A DNA stretch of 64,000 bases from the NCBI GenBank assembly GCA_009691705.1, contig SIAR01000003.1, positions 33,879 through 97,878 on the forward strand, in the 5' to 3' direction. The DNA comes from Phycisphaerales bacterium (GTDB taxonomy: Bacteria; Planctomycetota; Phycisphaerae; Phycisphaerales; SM1A02). The notes beneath the pieces were generated by a model, which was not told the DNA's origin, ran no database searches, and saw only the letters and a list, made by a program, of their open reading frames with translations. Shown one piece after another: positions 1 through 11,819 of the stretch. The position numbers and the translations under genes were made by a program. Positions within the stretch are counted from its first letter, which is position 1. Every line of letters starts with the position of its first letter.

Positions 1-273
1 GGCACACGGCGCCTTCAGAACGTCTTGCCCGCTTCTGGAGCGATTGTTGCGATCGAACAGTCGGAGAAAGCCAACGAACCACGTGAATTCGGCCTCAATA
101 GAGCTGCCATTCAGCACTTCGTTCACCGATTTGGATGGGCCGATGGAGGGCGAATCGCGGCCCCCGCGCTCGAAGTCGAATTCAGTGATCCGCGCCTCGA
201 TCGCACGCAACTTCTCGACGGCTGGCTGCTTCTGGGTGGATCGCAAACGACGCTCGCAATTCCGCTTCCCTGA
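1..273 (+). CDS. C-terminal fragment of an uncharacterised protein truncated by the window edge
   Basis: Frame 1 is open from base 1 to the stop at 271-273; no family recognised. Confidence 0.35.
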   Translation, partial: GTRRLQNVLPASGAIVAIEQSEKANEPREFGLNRAAIQHFVHRFGWADGGRIAAPALEVEFSDPRLDRTQLLDGWLLLGGSQTTLAIPLP

Positions 274-351
274 GGGGTTGACATTCCGCGCCTCAGCGGC
301 GATATTCCCCCGCCCGAATCACACTCGCATCTATTGAGGAGTTTCACTCGA

Positions 352-960
<609 letters not shown>

Positions 961-1000
961 GTCGCGCCGCAGTGGCGGCATCCAAAACTTTGGCGCCGTC

Positions 1001-2197
1001 CTATTTCAAGGGCGATTCTGGTTTCCCTGGATCGAGGTCAACGCGTGCAACGTCGAGCCGGCCGTCATGCGGGTGAACAACCAGAAGCGTTGACGTCCCG
1101 CCCCGCCAGATTGGAATCCACAGCGCATCCAAGATGGTTGACGTTCGCTTTGGCTCAGTCGCACTTCCGTCCACAGGCATTGGCTCGGCAGACAAATGCT
1201 CTGCCGATGCCGTCACCAACCGTCCGCCAGAAATCATCGCAGCCGCAGCGCTCTTTGAACTCGCCATGGCAACGCGATTGTTGACTGGATTCCAAACTGC
1301 CATCCTGCCAAAGCGCGGGTGAAAAAACCAGAGGCGTCCATCGCTAGGCAATCCGCCGGTGCGCAGTGGCACCAACATCTGGTACGCGCTACGCGCGTCG
1401 GCGCGCCACGAGAGATCGATTGCCACAGTCGGCACCGTGCTCATCGCTTGCGAAATCGGAAACGCGCAGGCCGCAAGCACTCCATCGCGAAGTCGCAGTG
1501 CATAGAGGTACTTGCCGTCGTTTGAGAAGAGTGGCGCCATCCATGAGCCATCTTCTGGTGGCGGAATCTCTTGCGTCACGCCTGCTTGCCTGATGCAAAG
1601 CCCAAACTGCGCACTCCCGCAAGCGCGCCGGCACCAAGCAATCGAATCGCCATCCCCAAGGGTGGCCAACGCATTGACATCATCACCTTCGATGAGCCAG
1701 ATCGGATCTCGACCATCCCATGCAACTCTCCCGATCCATCGCGCACCATCAATGCGTGGACTCTCGACAAGAAACCCAGCGTCATCGGCACTTCGTCCGA
1801 GCAAGAGGTCTGGACCGTTGACTGCGATTGGGGCATACGTTGATGCCAGCGCGAGCGAGACGATGGAGAGAGTCCCCGCGTTGGGCTGCCCGCCATCGAG
1901 TGCGGCAAGGAGAGTTGGCCAATCAGCAGTGCTCGAGGCTTGGACCGCCGCCCATTGTCCGTCGGGCGAGACCAACGGAAGGGAAAAGCCGTCGTAGTCA
2001 ATCGAACACAATGGCTCAAGACGAAACCTCACATGCGCATCGGTGCCTTCAAGAGGCATCGTTGTCGTGGGAGGGGCCGGCTTGACTCCTAGCGCAACAT
2101 CACCAGACCGAAGTTGCGGTGAGCAACCGGCGATTGCAGCGGCGACCCCGACAGCAAGCACCACAACTCGCAGTCGATCAAGCGGGGGGTGCCGCAT
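1001..2197 (-). CDS. Predicted lipoprotein at the 3' end of the T2SS operon
   Basis: N-terminal signal with lipobox-like AIAGC; start lies 6 nt from the gspD stop. Confidence 0.75.
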   Translation of the reverse strand: MRHPPLDRLRVVVLAVGVAAAIAGCSPQLRSGDVALGVKPAPPTTTMPLEGTDAHVRFRLEPLCSIDYDGFSLPLVSPDGQWAAVQASSTADWPTLLAALDGGQPNAGTLSIVSLALASTYAPIAVNGPDLLLGRSADDAGFLVESPRIDGARWIGRVAWDGRDPIWLIEGDDVNALATLGDGDSIAWCRRACGSAQFGLCIRQAGVTQEIPPPEDGSWMAPLFSNDGKYLYALRLRDGVLAACAFPISQAMSTVPTVAIDLSWRADARSAYQMLVPLRTGGLPSDGRLWFFHPRFGRMAVWNPVNNRVAMASSKSAAAAMISGGRLVTASAEHLSAEPMPVDGSATEPKRTSTILDALWIPIWRGGTSTLLVVHPHDGRLDVARVDLDPGKPESPLK

Positions 2198-2203
2198 GAC
2201 GAA

Positions 2204-5200
2204 CTACGGAGCGATCGACTGTTCGATCGGTGCGAGCGGATCGACGGGCGCACCGCCAGAAGTCTGCGGAAGATTGAGTTTGTGTTTCTCGACCATCGTC
2301 TCGCTGTTGGCGTTCAGTGGCTTCGAGAGCACATCCAATCGTTCACGATCATCGGCGTTGAAGTTCGTGTCATTATCGTCTGGGTTGTCGACCACAGAAG
2401 GCGTGATGAAAATCAGAAGTTCCTTCGTCGATGCAACATCGTTCTTGTTGCTGAAGAAGATGTCAAGGATCGGAATGTTTCCAAGAATTGGGAATCCATT
2501 CTTCTCCTTGGTTTCCGATTCAACGCGAACTCCGCTGATCACAATCGTCTGGTTGTTCTTGACCGTGATCTGCGTATTGGTTTGTCGTCGATCGATCGTT
2601 GGATTATTGCTTCCGCCGACGTTGAGTGTTGAGGCGGTGTTGACGTTCGAAAGCAGCACCTCGATCTCCATCGCAACATTTAGCTCTTTCGTGATGCGGG
2701 GACGAACATTGAGCCCGATTCCGACCTGAATCTGGTCAAAGCTTGAGGTCGTTCCTCCGCCCGTCGAACCACCCGTCGTCTCTCCGGTCAAGAACGGAAC
2801 GTCTTGGCCAGCAAAGAAGACAGCTTCTTTGTTGTCGCTCGTAAAGACTCGTGGCTGCTGAAGAATGCGCACCGATGTATCTCGCTGCAGTGCTTGCAGG
2901 ATCACTGTTGCGTTGACTCCGAATGCGAAGTTCGAGACATTTAGTGCCGACGGGAAGATCTGGTCCTTGCTACCCGTAAACTGCAGCGACTCACCCGCAC
3001 CCGTGCCGCCAGCCCCAATCACGACAGCATTGTTGGGATTGGCAGGAGAGACCTTACCCGTTGGTCCAAACTGAATTCCCATCGCGAACTGATCTCCCAA
3101 CTCGACCTCAGCGAGGATCGCAGCAATCATCACCTGTCGACCTGGTTGGTCGAGTTCGGTGATGAGTGCGATCACCGCCGCCTGGATCTCTGGAGTCGCC
3201 AACACAAGCAGCGAATTCTGCCCCGCGTTTGGAACGACACGACTCTTTCCGATGATCGCACTCACTTCGGTTGACTGGCTGCCATCGGCACCGCCACGCG
3301 CGTTCTGCCAAGGAAACTCGATTGTCGCCGATGTGCTACCGCCACCTGTCGAAGTGCTCGTCGCGCCAGTATCGCCAGAAGTCGATGATCCGCCGCCTGC
3401 ACCGAAGTCGATGCCACCCAACCCTACGTCAGGAGCCTCGATGCCGCTGCCCGAACCGCTCTCGGCGAGCAGGGCGTTCACGATTTCGGCAATGTCGACT
3501 GCGCTCGCGAACTTCAACTGCACGTTTGTTGGCATTCCAACCGTGAGTGGCGTGTCAATCTTTGCGAGCAATTCATCGAGCCAGGTGAAGTTGTCTGGAG
3601 TCTTTGTCACGATAATGAGGCGATTCGAATCGGGATACGCCTCGATGCGAAAGATGTTTGCTACTGCGACATCGGCACCAGAATCTCCGCCGCCTCCACC
3701 CGCACCTCCGCCGCCCGCTAGGCGCGTCGAGTTTCCCCCCCGTCCGCCACTCGAGCGACTCGCCGCGCCCGATTCGAGAAGCGATTGCAGTAAATCTTTG
3801 ACCTTTAGTGGATCGGTGTACTTGAGGTCGTATGACTTGAAAATCGCGCCATTCTTGGTTGGAGGAATATCCCACGAAGTCGTGATGAGGTCTCCGATTC
3901 GTGAGAGCGTGTCGGTATCGGATCGCACCGTGATCGAATTAGTTGCGGCGAGCACAGTGACAATGAGTGTCGGTCCATCGCTGACATCCGTAGCAGCGGC
4001 CGGTGCATTTGGATTCTGGCCCGCGCGGGCGCTCTGTCGATTCTGCGGGCGCGCGGCACTCGCGCCACCAGACGATCCAGAAAAAATCGTGGTGATTGAA
4101 TCAGCGATCACCGTTGCGTCAGCGTTTCGCAGGCGAAACGTCTCAGTGCGCGTGGCAGCGAATGGGGCGACATCGAGCACATTGATGAGTTCCTGGCAGC
4201 TCTTGGCGGTCCCGACGTCACTTTCCAAGATGATCTGGTTTGAGTTGGGGTCGCAGTCCATCTTTGCCCACTCAGGCATCGATTTGCCGAGTCGAGCAAA
4301 CAGGTCCGCCGCGCGCGTATGGGTGATGCCGAAAACCTTGATCACGACCTGTCCGTTTTCTTCTAAGCGAAGCACATCCACCGTTGGACCTAGCACCATT
4401 GCAGGTTGCAATTTTCCGACGCTGTCCCACGGCGCGACCATGATCAGTTCATCGGTCTCAACAACTCCGATGTCGTTCAGACGAAATGCTTGAAAAATGA
4501 GTTCGAGCGCTTTGAGGCGGGTCACGGGTTTGTCGCTGATCACGCTAATTGTCAGGGCGCGCAACTGAGAGAGTCGAGGCAAGACAGCTTTTCCGGTGCA
4601 CTCAACGATGAACGGAAAGAGATCTTCAACTTTGATCTCTTTGAAATTCACTAACACCAATTCAGTCATGTCGATCGGTCGACGATCAGCGCGAAACTGG
4701 CGAATTGGCGGTGTAAACGTATTGCGAACGACCGCCGGACCAGCGGGAGGTTGCGCGTTGTTTACCGCGTCGGTCTCTAGCGCAGTTGGAGTAGTCGCTT
4801 GGGCCTCGGGCGCTGCAACTGGCTCTTCGGCAGGCGCGACCGGCTCGGGCGCGGGTTCGCTCTGCGGTTCAGGCGCAACCTCTGGTTCAGCATTGGGCTC
4901 GGGGGTTGGCTCAACCGCAGGCACTGGCTCTGGAATCGGCTCTGGAATCGGCTCTGGAATCGGCTCTGGAATCGGCTCTGGAATCGGCTCTGGAATCGGC
5001 TCTGGAATCGGCTCTGGAATCGGCTCTGGAATCGGTTGACGTGGGGCGGTCGGTTGCGAACTAGGTTGGATTCCGCGACTCGCAGGCGACTGCACCGCTG
5101 GTGTTGCAAAGCAGGGCGGCGTTGCCGTGAGTGCCCACTCGATTGCGATGATCGCAGCGATGCAAAGAGTGGAGTTCTTTCGAAGTTGCAAATTGCTCAA
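2204..5200 (-). CDS. gspD: Type II secretion system secretin GspD
   Basis: Secretin signatures ([52 protein letters not shown]). ORF extends to ATG 5350, but TTG 5200 preceded by GGAG gives a signal peptide ([32 protein letters not shown]). Confidence 0.92.
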   Translation of the reverse strand: MSNLQLRKNSTLCIAAIIAIEWALTATPPCFATPAVQSPASRGIQPSSQPTAPRQPIPEPIPEPIPEPIPEPIPEPIPEPIPEPIPEPIPEPVPAVEPTPEPNAEPEVAPEPQSEPAPEPVAPAEEPVAAPEAQATTPTALETDAVNNAQPPAGPAVVRNTFTPPIRQFRADRRPIDMTELVLVNFKEIKVEDLFPFIVECTGKAVLPRLSQLRALTISVISDKPVTRLKALELIFQAFRLNDIGVVETDELIMVAPWDSVGKLQPAMVLGPTVDVLRLEENGQVVIKVFGITHTRAADLFARLGKSMPEWAKMDCDPNSNQIILESDVGTAKSCQELINVLDVAPFAATRTETFRLRNADATVIADSITTIFSGSSGGASAARPQNRQSARAGQNPNAPAAATDVSDGPTLIVTVLAATNSITVRSDTDTLSRIGDLITTSWDIPPTKNGAIFKSYDLKYTDPLKVKDLLQSLLESGAASRSSGGRGGNSTRLAGGGGAGGGGGDSGADVAVANIFRIEAYPDSNRLIIVTKTPDNFTWLDELLAKIDTPLTVGMPTNVQLKFASAVDIAEIVNALLAESGSGSGIEAPDVGLGGIDFGAGGGSSTSGDTGATSTSTGGGSTSATIEFPWQNARGGADGSQSTEVSAIIGKSRVVPNAGQNSLLVLATPEIQAAVIALITELDQPGRQVMIAAILAEVELGDQFAMGIQFGPTGKVSPANPNNAVVIGAGGTGAGESLQFTGSKDQIFPSALNVSNFAFGVNATVILQALQRDTSVRILQQPRVFTSDNKEAVFFAGQDVPFLTGETTGGSTGGGTTSSFDQIQVGIGLNVRPRITKELNVAMEIEVLLSNVNTASTLNVGGSNNPTIDRRQTNTQITVKNNQTIVISGVRVESETKEKNGFPILGNIPILDIFFSNKNDVASTKELLIFITPSVVDNPDDNDTNFNADDRERLDVLSKPLNANSETMVEKHKLNLPQTSGGAPVDPLAPIEQSIAP
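4932..5036 (-). repeat. 12-bp tandem repeat (ggaatcggctct on +) encoding (EPIP)n in the GspD N-terminal region
   Basis: About 8.5 consecutive near-identical 12-mers. Confidence 0.95.
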
Positions 5201-5267
5201 AGAGGGTGCTCCAAAAAGAGATCTAGACCGACACGGAACGGCGTTCGCGCATGTGGATTGCCTGAAA

Positions 5268-6335
5268 TCACTGGCCGCCCCCTGCGACTCGTACGCGCAA
5301 GCGAGCGGCATCGTCGCGCAATCGATGCTGAGTTGCCTGGGTGAGACCAACCGATTGGCGCGCTCGACTCACGCGCGCTAGGGCAACTTGAGCCTCGGCA
5401 GGAGTGAGCGCATCGATCTGTGCTTGATTGAGCGATTCTGGAATCGTAGTGGGAGGGTTGATCGTTGGCGAATTACCCAGCGCAACTAGTTGCGCCGACG
5501 CCGGTAGCAGCGGCGCAGTCGGGCGTTCATTCGCGCGCTCTGCCGTGGGCGCGTCAGGATCGGGTGTGTCTGACTCATCGGCCACCGGTTCGATCGGCGC
5601 TGGCGTAACAACTGTCGCCACATCACTTGGGCGGCTCGGCTCGCTGCTCTCAATCACGGGGACCGCGGGCGGCGGCGGGGCAATCTCGGTAGCGCCTTGC
5701 GTAACTGGATTCTGCACGACATCGTTGGCAACGTCAGTGTTGATCGTGGGAGATGCGACCGGCTGAATCACGGAGTGACTCGTTCGCTCTGCCGCCTCTG
5801 AAGAAAATTTTGACCAATCAACAGGCGTCCAAATCGGCACGGAGTACGACCCACGGGCATGTTCGATCAAGACGTTGGATGGCGCCGTGACACCAATGAT
5901 CTTGATGCCGTTCTTCTCTTCACCGACGCGGATCGAAAGAGTCTCGCCGAAGTACACCAAGTCGCCGAGCATTCCCGTCGGCTTTGCTCCTGCGTACTCA
6001 GCAGGCGCGGCTGGCGGCATCGTTATAAGTGGTGGCGGTGGCGGCGGTGGCGGCGGTGGCGGTGGCACGGGGCGCACCGGTGGTGCGGGCATCGTGAACA
6101 AGCTTCGTCCCGAGAATCGATCGTTCGAAGTCTTGACGAGTTCTCCATGTCGCTCACTCGCTCGCGCCATTGACGTGCTCTCCTCGCCTTCGGGGGCGTG
6201 CACGAGGAGTGTGGCGACTGCGGGGATCAATTCGTCCAAGACGATGAATGCACAGAGCAGGAGCGCTGCCGCACTCACCATCAGCGGCGCCGACCATTTC
6301 TGGGCGATTCCTGTCGGCACACTAAGCCGGTTCAT
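5268..6335 (-). CDS. GspC/PilP-like T2SS inner-membrane protein with a Pro-rich linker
   Basis: Single N-terminal TM, poly-Pro ([13 protein letters not shown]), position just upstream of gspD. Confidence 0.6.
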   Translation of the reverse strand: MNRLSVPTGIAQKWSAPLMVSAAALLLCAFIVLDELIPAVATLLVHAPEGEESTSMARASERHGELVKTSNDRFSGRSLFTMPAPPVRPVPPPPPPPPPPPPLITMPPAAPAEYAGAKPTGMLGDLVYFGETLSIRVGEEKNGIKIIGVTAPSNVLIEHARGSYSVPIWTPVDWSKFSSEAAERTSHSVIQPVASPTINTDVANDVVQNPVTQGATEIAPPPPAVPVIESSEPSRPSDVATVVTPAPIEPVADESDTPDPDAPTAERANERPTAPLLPASAQLVALGNSPTINPPTTIPESLNQAQIDALTPAEAQVALARVSRARQSVGLTQATQHRLRDDAARLRVRVAGGGQ

Positions 6336-6943
6336 GATCCGCCTCGACTTCGGTTGTCACGCGGTGCGATCGCCCACGCTTCTGCAGAGAGCCGAAAATC
6401 GACCTTCTTCTGATCGTCACGCCATCGCAGCGTTACCGAATTGATTGCATCAATGGATGGATTCGCTTCGAAGTCAGCCAGGACTTGGGCAACTTTATCT
6501 GCCGAAGTGCTGAATCCAACATCGCCTCGCAATCGTTCAATTCGTCGCCCCGTTCCAGCGATCGAACTCATCGCGTTACTCGGAAATTTTCCACCGCCGA
6601 GCGCTTCGTAACCAAAGCTTGTGATGTGATGCTTCTTCATCGTTTCATTCACCGCGAGGGCGAGCGATTCAGATGTTCGGGCCTCATCATCGGGAATCTC
6701 TGCATTTCCAAACGCGATCGCCGCACGTTCGACATCATTCGCAAGTGGAACGCGCCTCGCCTCGCCGCGCTCAAGCAATCGTTGCAATCGTGATGCTTCT
6801 TGCGACCACTCGCGGGCGTAACTCCAGCAATAATCATCGAGAAGCAGGTACACACAGCAGACTCCCATACCGGCGATTGCGAAACGCCAAGCAGGGGGAA
6901 GTTGCAAGAATCGTGCCGCAAGAGTTGTCCTTGTCGCCATCAC
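6332..6943 (-). CDS. GspM/PilO-like T2SS assembly protein
   Basis: N-terminal TM followed by a coiled-coil/ferredoxin-like region; operon position between gspL-like and gspC-like genes. Confidence 0.6.
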   Translation of the reverse strand: MMATRTTLAARFLQLPPAWRFAIAGMGVCCVYLLLDDYCWSYAREWSQEASRLQRLLERGEARRVPLANDVERAAIAFGNAEIPDDEARTSESLALAVNETMKKHHITSFGYEALGGGKFPSNAMSSIAGTGRRIERLRGDVGFSTSADKVAQVLADFEANPSIDAINSVTLRWRDDQKKVDFRLSAEAWAIAPRDNRSRGGS

Positions 6944-8913
6944 TTCGACCTCGCTTGGTTGAGAAATTTGATCAACTTGTCGAACTCCACTTTCAGACGC
7001 GCGGCATCGGCGTCGCTGTTACCCATCACGCGCGCCCGAGAGACCTTGCCGAGCGCCTCGCGCGCTTCCGTCGGAGTCATCGCCGCGATCTGTTGGTCGG
7101 TAAGCGGATCGGGAATCGAGACCACTGTGCTATCTGGCGAACCATCTCCTCGGCGCGCTGCCCCTGGCGCCGCTGATCCTCCAGCTGCTCCGCGACGTTT
7201 AGGTGTGCGTGGATCTTCGCCATTCGCCTGAGCAGATTCGATTGCCTTTGCTGCGCCTTCGCTCATCCCCTGGGGCATCGTGGTCGTCGGGGCGGACGGA
7301 ACTGTCGCGGTCGTGACTGTGGATTCTAAATCTCCATTATCGCTCATCGAAGGTGGTGAACTATCGCTCGCTGTTCGTGCCGAAGATGCAGGTGTCTCTA
7401 CGACGCCATAGCGCCGGTCGCGAAGTGTCCGCCGCGCGAAATCCTGCGTCTCGGGGTAATTGGGAACAAGCGTTGGATTTGCAACTGCCGCACTCATGCT
7501 GAACTTGATCACCCCGTTGGCGTTGGGGGGGTCCCAATTCTTTTCGATGCGATCAAAAACACGCGATTCGCGCATTTGTCTTTCCATCAGCAAGATCGCT
7601 TCTGCGGCTCCATTGCCTCCTTGAGGCTTCGCGCTGCCTTCGAGTTTGACAGGAGATCCGTGGGCGATTGCGACCGATTCAATCTCGATTCCTTCGGGAG
7701 TGGTTGATGCGATGTCGCCGAGCAACTTGCTCATTGGCCACGCATACTTCTCATACTCGCGAAACATCGCCGCTTGCTGGTCTGAGCGCTGAAGTGTTCG
7801 CTCAAACGCCTCTGAATCTGGCAACTTCGCCTGCAGCAAGGCAAGCCTTCCACCCGAAATCGCCGGCGGAACCACTGCCGCGACAAGCACAGCAGCGACA
7901 ACGAATCGTATTGCATTTCTTGGTCTGCTCGCAATGTTCACAAAGCGTGCAATGACGCCAACATCGGCCTCGCGCGCGTGCGATTGCAACGAACATATTC
8001 CGCTCAGTGGTCCAGCGAGTGCGATGGCAGTTCCTAAAAGAATGCCGTTGCGCTGCCACCACGACTCGTCGGTCGGGCTCGCCTTCGCGAGCGTCCGAAA
8101 TGGCGCGAGCTCTCTGCGCAGAGGCGCAATGAGCCCATCGGATTTACTTTCGAGTGCCACGCGAAGTTCACTCAGCAGCGACTCGATCGTTGCATCAGGA
8201 ATATCGGCGAGCAATAGGGTCTCGCCCGCGCTTCGAACGATTGACGAACTCCATTCGGTTTGATCGCTTCCGTCTTCGCGCAGCGTTCGAAAGGCACTGT
8301 GGATGCCATCGGAGTATGCGATCGAAATCGATCCAGTTGCGCGTTCTAGATAGAGCGTGAACGCCTCGTGGGCACCCGTCTTGAGCGCCCCCCCGACGAG
8401 CGCAGCGAGTGCCGCGATCGGTGGAGCGAAGGTCGGGCTGAGTGCCGCGGTGAAAGCAGGTGTAATGACAGGGCCAGAACTTGAAACGGGCCATTCGACC
8501 AGCAGCGCAGATCGCACGCGGTCTGGATCGCTCGTTGGAACCAGTGATGCGTTTGTGCGCCACCGCGCAGCGCCTCCAAGCAGCAAGTTTTCGACTTGCA
8601 GGCGCACAGCCATCTCGAGTTGATCCGTTGTAGCGGATGGCATCGTGACCGTCCGACAGATCACATCACACCCGGCGAGCATGATGATCGTTCGCGCCGC
8701 GAGGTTTCGTTCAATCCACGAGCGGGCATCTTCGAGAGTCGTGGCGCCTGTGAACGATTCAGCATCGATCACCTCGGGTCGTTCATCATTTGTCGAGACG
8801 CAGAGCGCCTGGCAGCCCGTCACAGCATCGCCTGAGCTCTCGATCGAGAGCACTACTGCCCGATTCGGATCAGCGGCTGCCTTCGTCTGTCGACTCTTCT
8901 TGGATAGTTTCAT
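6940..8913 (-). CDS. GspL/PilM-PilN-like T2SS protein
   Basis: PilM/actin-like N-terminal half (QLEMAVRLQVENLL), TM and PilN-like C-terminal half; 4-nt overlaps with neighbours. Confidence 0.65.
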   Translation of the reverse strand: MKLSKKSRQTKAAADPNRAVVLSIESSGDAVTGCQALCVSTNDERPEVIDAESFTGATTLEDARSWIERNLAARTIIMLAGCDVICRTVTMPSATTDQLEMAVRLQVENLLLGGAARWRTNASLVPTSDPDRVRSALLVEWPVSSSGPVITPAFTAALSPTFAPPIAALAALVGGALKTGAHEAFTLYLERATGSISIAYSDGIHSAFRTLREDGSDQTEWSSSIVRSAGETLLLADIPDATIESLLSELRVALESKSDGLIAPLRRELAPFRTLAKASPTDESWWQRNGILLGTAIALAGPLSGICSLQSHAREADVGVIARFVNIASRPRNAIRFVVAAVLVAAVVPPAISGGRLALLQAKLPDSEAFERTLQRSDQQAAMFREYEKYAWPMSKLLGDIASTTPEGIEIESVAIAHGSPVKLEGSAKPQGGNGAAEAILLMERQMRESRVFDRIEKNWDPPNANGVIKFSMSAAVANPTLVPNYPETQDFARRTLRDRRYGVVETPASSARTASDSSPPSMSDNGDLESTVTTATVPSAPTTTMPQGMSEGAAKAIESAQANGEDPRTPKRRGAAGGSAAPGAARRGDGSPDSTVVSIPDPLTDQQIAAMTPTEAREALGKVSRARVMGNSDADAARLKVEFDKLIKFLNQARSK

Positions 8914-10361
8914 GGTTCGCGGTACATCAGAATCTGAGCGGGCAGCGTCGAACGATCAACAGTCACGACAATTTCCGAATTCCCTCCGACCGTCTTCGAC
9001 CGACCGCGGCTCGAGATCGTGAAAACAAAACTCTGCACGTCGAGCTGCTTCGCAAGAGGCGAGAGAATCTGTGGAGTGAAGCCAGGAATGTCCAACACTG
9101 CTGAAAGCGAAGTGAGTCCCGAGGGCTTCGCATCGCGTCGGGAGAGGAGGCTATCGACAAGTTTCGGATTGAGGTCGAAGACCTCCCTAAGCACTTCACC
9201 CGAGACAGTATTGACGTTGATCTTTCCAGGGCCGGGGCGCTTGAACTCAGTGGTTGTGCACTCATTCAAGACCCGTCCCTTTGCGGCACTATCGAGGTCG
9301 CCCGGTCCAGCTTGCGTGGCTCCTCCAGTCGCTCCACTGCGACTGCCGCTTGAACGTCCAGTGGAGCCGCCCGTCGATCCACCGCTGCCCGATCCTGAAT
9401 TGCTTCCGTTCATCTGCCTTGCTGCCCCCGCCGCCCCAGCGCCTCCCGATCCCGAGCTGCCGGTTCCCCCTGAACTCAACGTCGAAAGAGGCACCATGAG
9501 CAGTTGTTCGAGCTTTGCATTTGGCAGCTTGGCATACGCAAGCAGCGCGCTCGCTTGCGGAGCCGTAACTCCAGTGCGTTCGATGACCTCTTCTGGAGTC
9601 GCAATCGCAAGGTTCAAGCGCGGCAATCCACTCGGTGCGCGTGATGATGAACGCGAGAGCGCAGTGAGGATGCCAGACCATCCAAGGTCGAGGATGCCGT
9701 CAGACTTATCGTCGGGCCAAGTCTGGTCGCCATCGTCTTCATTTGAATCGATGCGCCCATCGAGATTCCAGTCTTCGCCGCGTGTGTATTCGGGCCAGAC
9801 ACCAGCAACAAGTTCAAGTTCTGCGAAACTTCGAAAATCTGCATTACGTGGTTCGTACGACTTTCCACGGTTTTGATAGTGCGACTTTTCTGCGCCGAGC
9901 ATGCCAGCATCTTCATTGCTGTCACGCCAATCTGTGATCGCCCCCACAACGTCTGGTGTCATGTCGCGAATGTTCATCAACTCACCCGAGAGCAGATTGA
10001 TGTTCGCTTTGCTGTGCTCATCGAGCGGTCCAGCCAGTTCTCTGCCATCGAAGAAGTGGCGGATGTCATACGTGCCGGTCTCGAGTTCGCCGTACGAGTT
10101 GTCTTCGAGGTCGTGAATCATCGCGAGCGCATCTTCGGGATCAGGATTGTCTGTGTGATATTCCATGATCGCGATCATGGTTTCGACACCAGCGCGTGCC
10201 GCCCAGCGCGCTTGCACGCGCGCGATCGCATCACTCCCCAACATCGCCTGTCGAAAGGACGAAATCTGAATTCCGGCCACAATCGCGGCGCCGATTGAGA
10301 CGGCCCAGATCACAATGACGAGCACCGAGCCGCGCCGAGCGTGTCGTGAAGAGAGCGTCAC
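8910..10361 (-). CDS. gspK: Type II secretion minor pseudopilin GspK
   Basis: RRGSVLVIVIWAVSIGAAIVAGI N-terminus; DEHSKANINLL; long C-terminal helix-hairpin-like region. Confidence 0.8.
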   Translation of the reverse strand: MTLSSRHARRGSVLVIVIWAVSIGAAIVAGIQISSFRQAMLGSDAIARVQARWAARAGVETMIAIMEYHTDNPDPEDALAMIHDLEDNSYGELETGTYDIRHFFDGRELAGPLDEHSKANINLLSGELMNIRDMTPDVVGAITDWRDSNEDAGMLGAEKSHYQNRGKSYEPRNADFRSFAELELVAGVWPEYTRGEDWNLDGRIDSNEDDGDQTWPDDKSDGILDLGWSGILTALSRSSSRAPSGLPRLNLAIATPEEVIERTGVTAPQASALLAYAKLPNAKLEQLLMVPLSTLSSGGTGSSGSGGAGAAGAARQMNGSNSGSGSGGSTGGSTGRSSGSRSGATGGATQAGPGDLDSAAKGRVLNECTTTEFKRPGPGKINVNTVSGEVLREVFDLNPKLVDSLLSRRDAKPSGLTSLSAVLDIPGFTPQILSPLAKQLDVQSFVFTISSRGRSKTVGGNSEIVVTVDRSTLPAQILMYREP

Positions 10362-10363
10362 TG

Positions 10364-11389
10364 TTATGGTCCCCCAGATCCTGAACCAATTGGACGAGTT
10401 CCGCCAGCTCCGCCGTTTCCGCCACGGGAACCACCACGACCGCCTTGCGCACCGCGTCCTCCAGAGCTAATTGATCCACCTCCGCGTCCACCAGACATCG
10501 GTCGTCCATCGCCACGACCTCTGTCGCCAAATGTTCCAGCAGCACCGCCGCCTCCGCCAATATCGGCGGGCGCCATACCCGCGGTGGGGTCTGTTGCGGC
10601 ACCAGTACCAGCCACGTCGGTCGACGCTGGGTCGGTCGATGGAGATGCTGCAGGATCACTCTCGTCGGGTAGCGGTTCTTCATACGGAGGAACGATCCGA
10701 TCAATCGGAATGATCGTTCGCAAACTCATCAAGTCGCCCACATTTTCGTATAGATCTTCTCCAACTGCATCGCCACCCGCCGACACAGTCACGCGCAACG
10801 CCCAAGGAAGTCCATCGACATCAGAGTCCCAATTGTCGTACCAAACCGTGCCGTCGTAGGCCTCGACATTGAGTGCGATGATGCCGCCCATTACGGGGTC
10901 GGCGTGTCCTCCTCCGCCTTCGTTATTGTCAGGAACTGCGTCGGAGCGAATCCAAAGCGCGCTTCCGTAGTCGTCGTCCGTCACGCGCACTTGAACTTCA
11001 TGTTCGAGCCCATCACCCTCATAAGTCTTTCCGCGCACGGGCGAGAGTCTGGTGACGTAGGCAAGCACATCATCGCGCTCGAGTTCCCCAACAGGAGTGT
11101 CGAACTTTCCATCCGTGAGCAACAGTCGGGTGTTGATGAGATCGTCGCTGCGAATGATCTCTTGAATGTCTCGTCGCACCCGCTCAAGCGCCGCATTTGC
11201 GCGCAGGTGGGCATTCAATCGCACTTTGCATGTTGCTCGAGCCCGCGCGAGTTGGCTCAATGAACTGCCAAGCGTCGCGACCACGATCACCGCGATAATG
11301 CCAGCGACGATGAGTTCGACCAGGGTGAAGCCTCGACGAAGCGTGGGACGGCGTCTACTTGGTTCCATTCGATTCACTTTCTTTCGCAT
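10364..11389 (-). CDS. Type II secretion pseudopilin, GspJ-like
   Basis: Prepilin signal RRGFTLVELIVAGIIAVIVV; Gly-rich C-terminus; ATG 11368 is an alternative start. Confidence 0.72.
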   Translation of the reverse strand: MRKKVNRMEPSRRRPTLRRGFTLVELIVAGIIAVIVVATLGSSLSQLARARATCKVRLNAHLRANAALERVRRDIQEIIRSDDLINTRLLLTDGKFDTPVGELERDDVLAYVTRLSPVRGKTYEGDGLEHEVQVRVTDDDYGSALWIRSDAVPDNNEGGGGHADPVMGGIIALNVEAYDGTVWYDNWDSDVDGLPWALRVTVSAGGDAVGEDLYENVGDLMSLRTIIPIDRIVPPYEEPLPDESDPAASPSTDPASTDVAGTGAATDPTAGMAPADIGGGGGAAGTFGDRGRGDGRPMSGGRGGGSISSGGRGAQGGRGGSRGGNGGAGGTRPIGSGSGGP

Positions 11390-11819
11390 CGAAGTACGCC
11401 TGTCGATCGGTCGCTACCGATGGTTGCCGATCTGGATCAGGTTCGTCGCCAAGCCGAAGTGCGACGCTGGTTGCACAGCGAAACTCACGCCCAACCGGAT
11501 CACGAACAATCGCCAACACCTCACACGGCGCGCCCGGCTCTGCCTTCTCGATACTCACCTCGTACTCAAAGTCATCCCAGGGTGGATCGCAACTCCCCGA
11601 GAGATTGTGCGATTTCGGCCAAGCTTCAGGACCATCGACGAGCACACTTGCAAGAAGTTCGTCGAGGAGTGCAGCAGCCATGACGGCACGCTCGCCCCGT
11701 TGTTGATCCATGAGGGCGCGCGCTGCGAGCGAGACGATTGATCCAAGCCCGATCGCCAAAATGATGCCAGCGATGACAACTTCCATCAGCGCGAATGCTC
11801 GGCGCGGGCGTGTCACCAC
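11355..11819 (-). CDS. Type II secretion pseudopilin, GspI-like
   Basis: RRAFALMEVVIAGIILAIGL prepilin signal; operon position. Confidence 0.72.
   Translation of the reverse strand: MVTRPRRAFALMEVVIAGIILAIGLGSIVSLAARALMDQQRGERAVMAAALLDELLASVLVDGPEAWPKSHNLSGSCDPPWDDFEYEVSIEKAEPGAPCEVLAIVRDPVGREFRCATSVALRLGDEPDPDRQPSVATDRQAYFDAKESESNGTK

Noticed and set aside
3159-4493. 444-aa plus-strand ORF inside gspD
   Set aside because: Antisense shadow of a clear secretin gene; composition is typical of a complementary-strand reading.
4932-5036. Possible CRISPR array from the repeated 12-mers
   Set aside because: Contiguous tandem repeat with no spacers, in frame in gspD; not a CRISPR.
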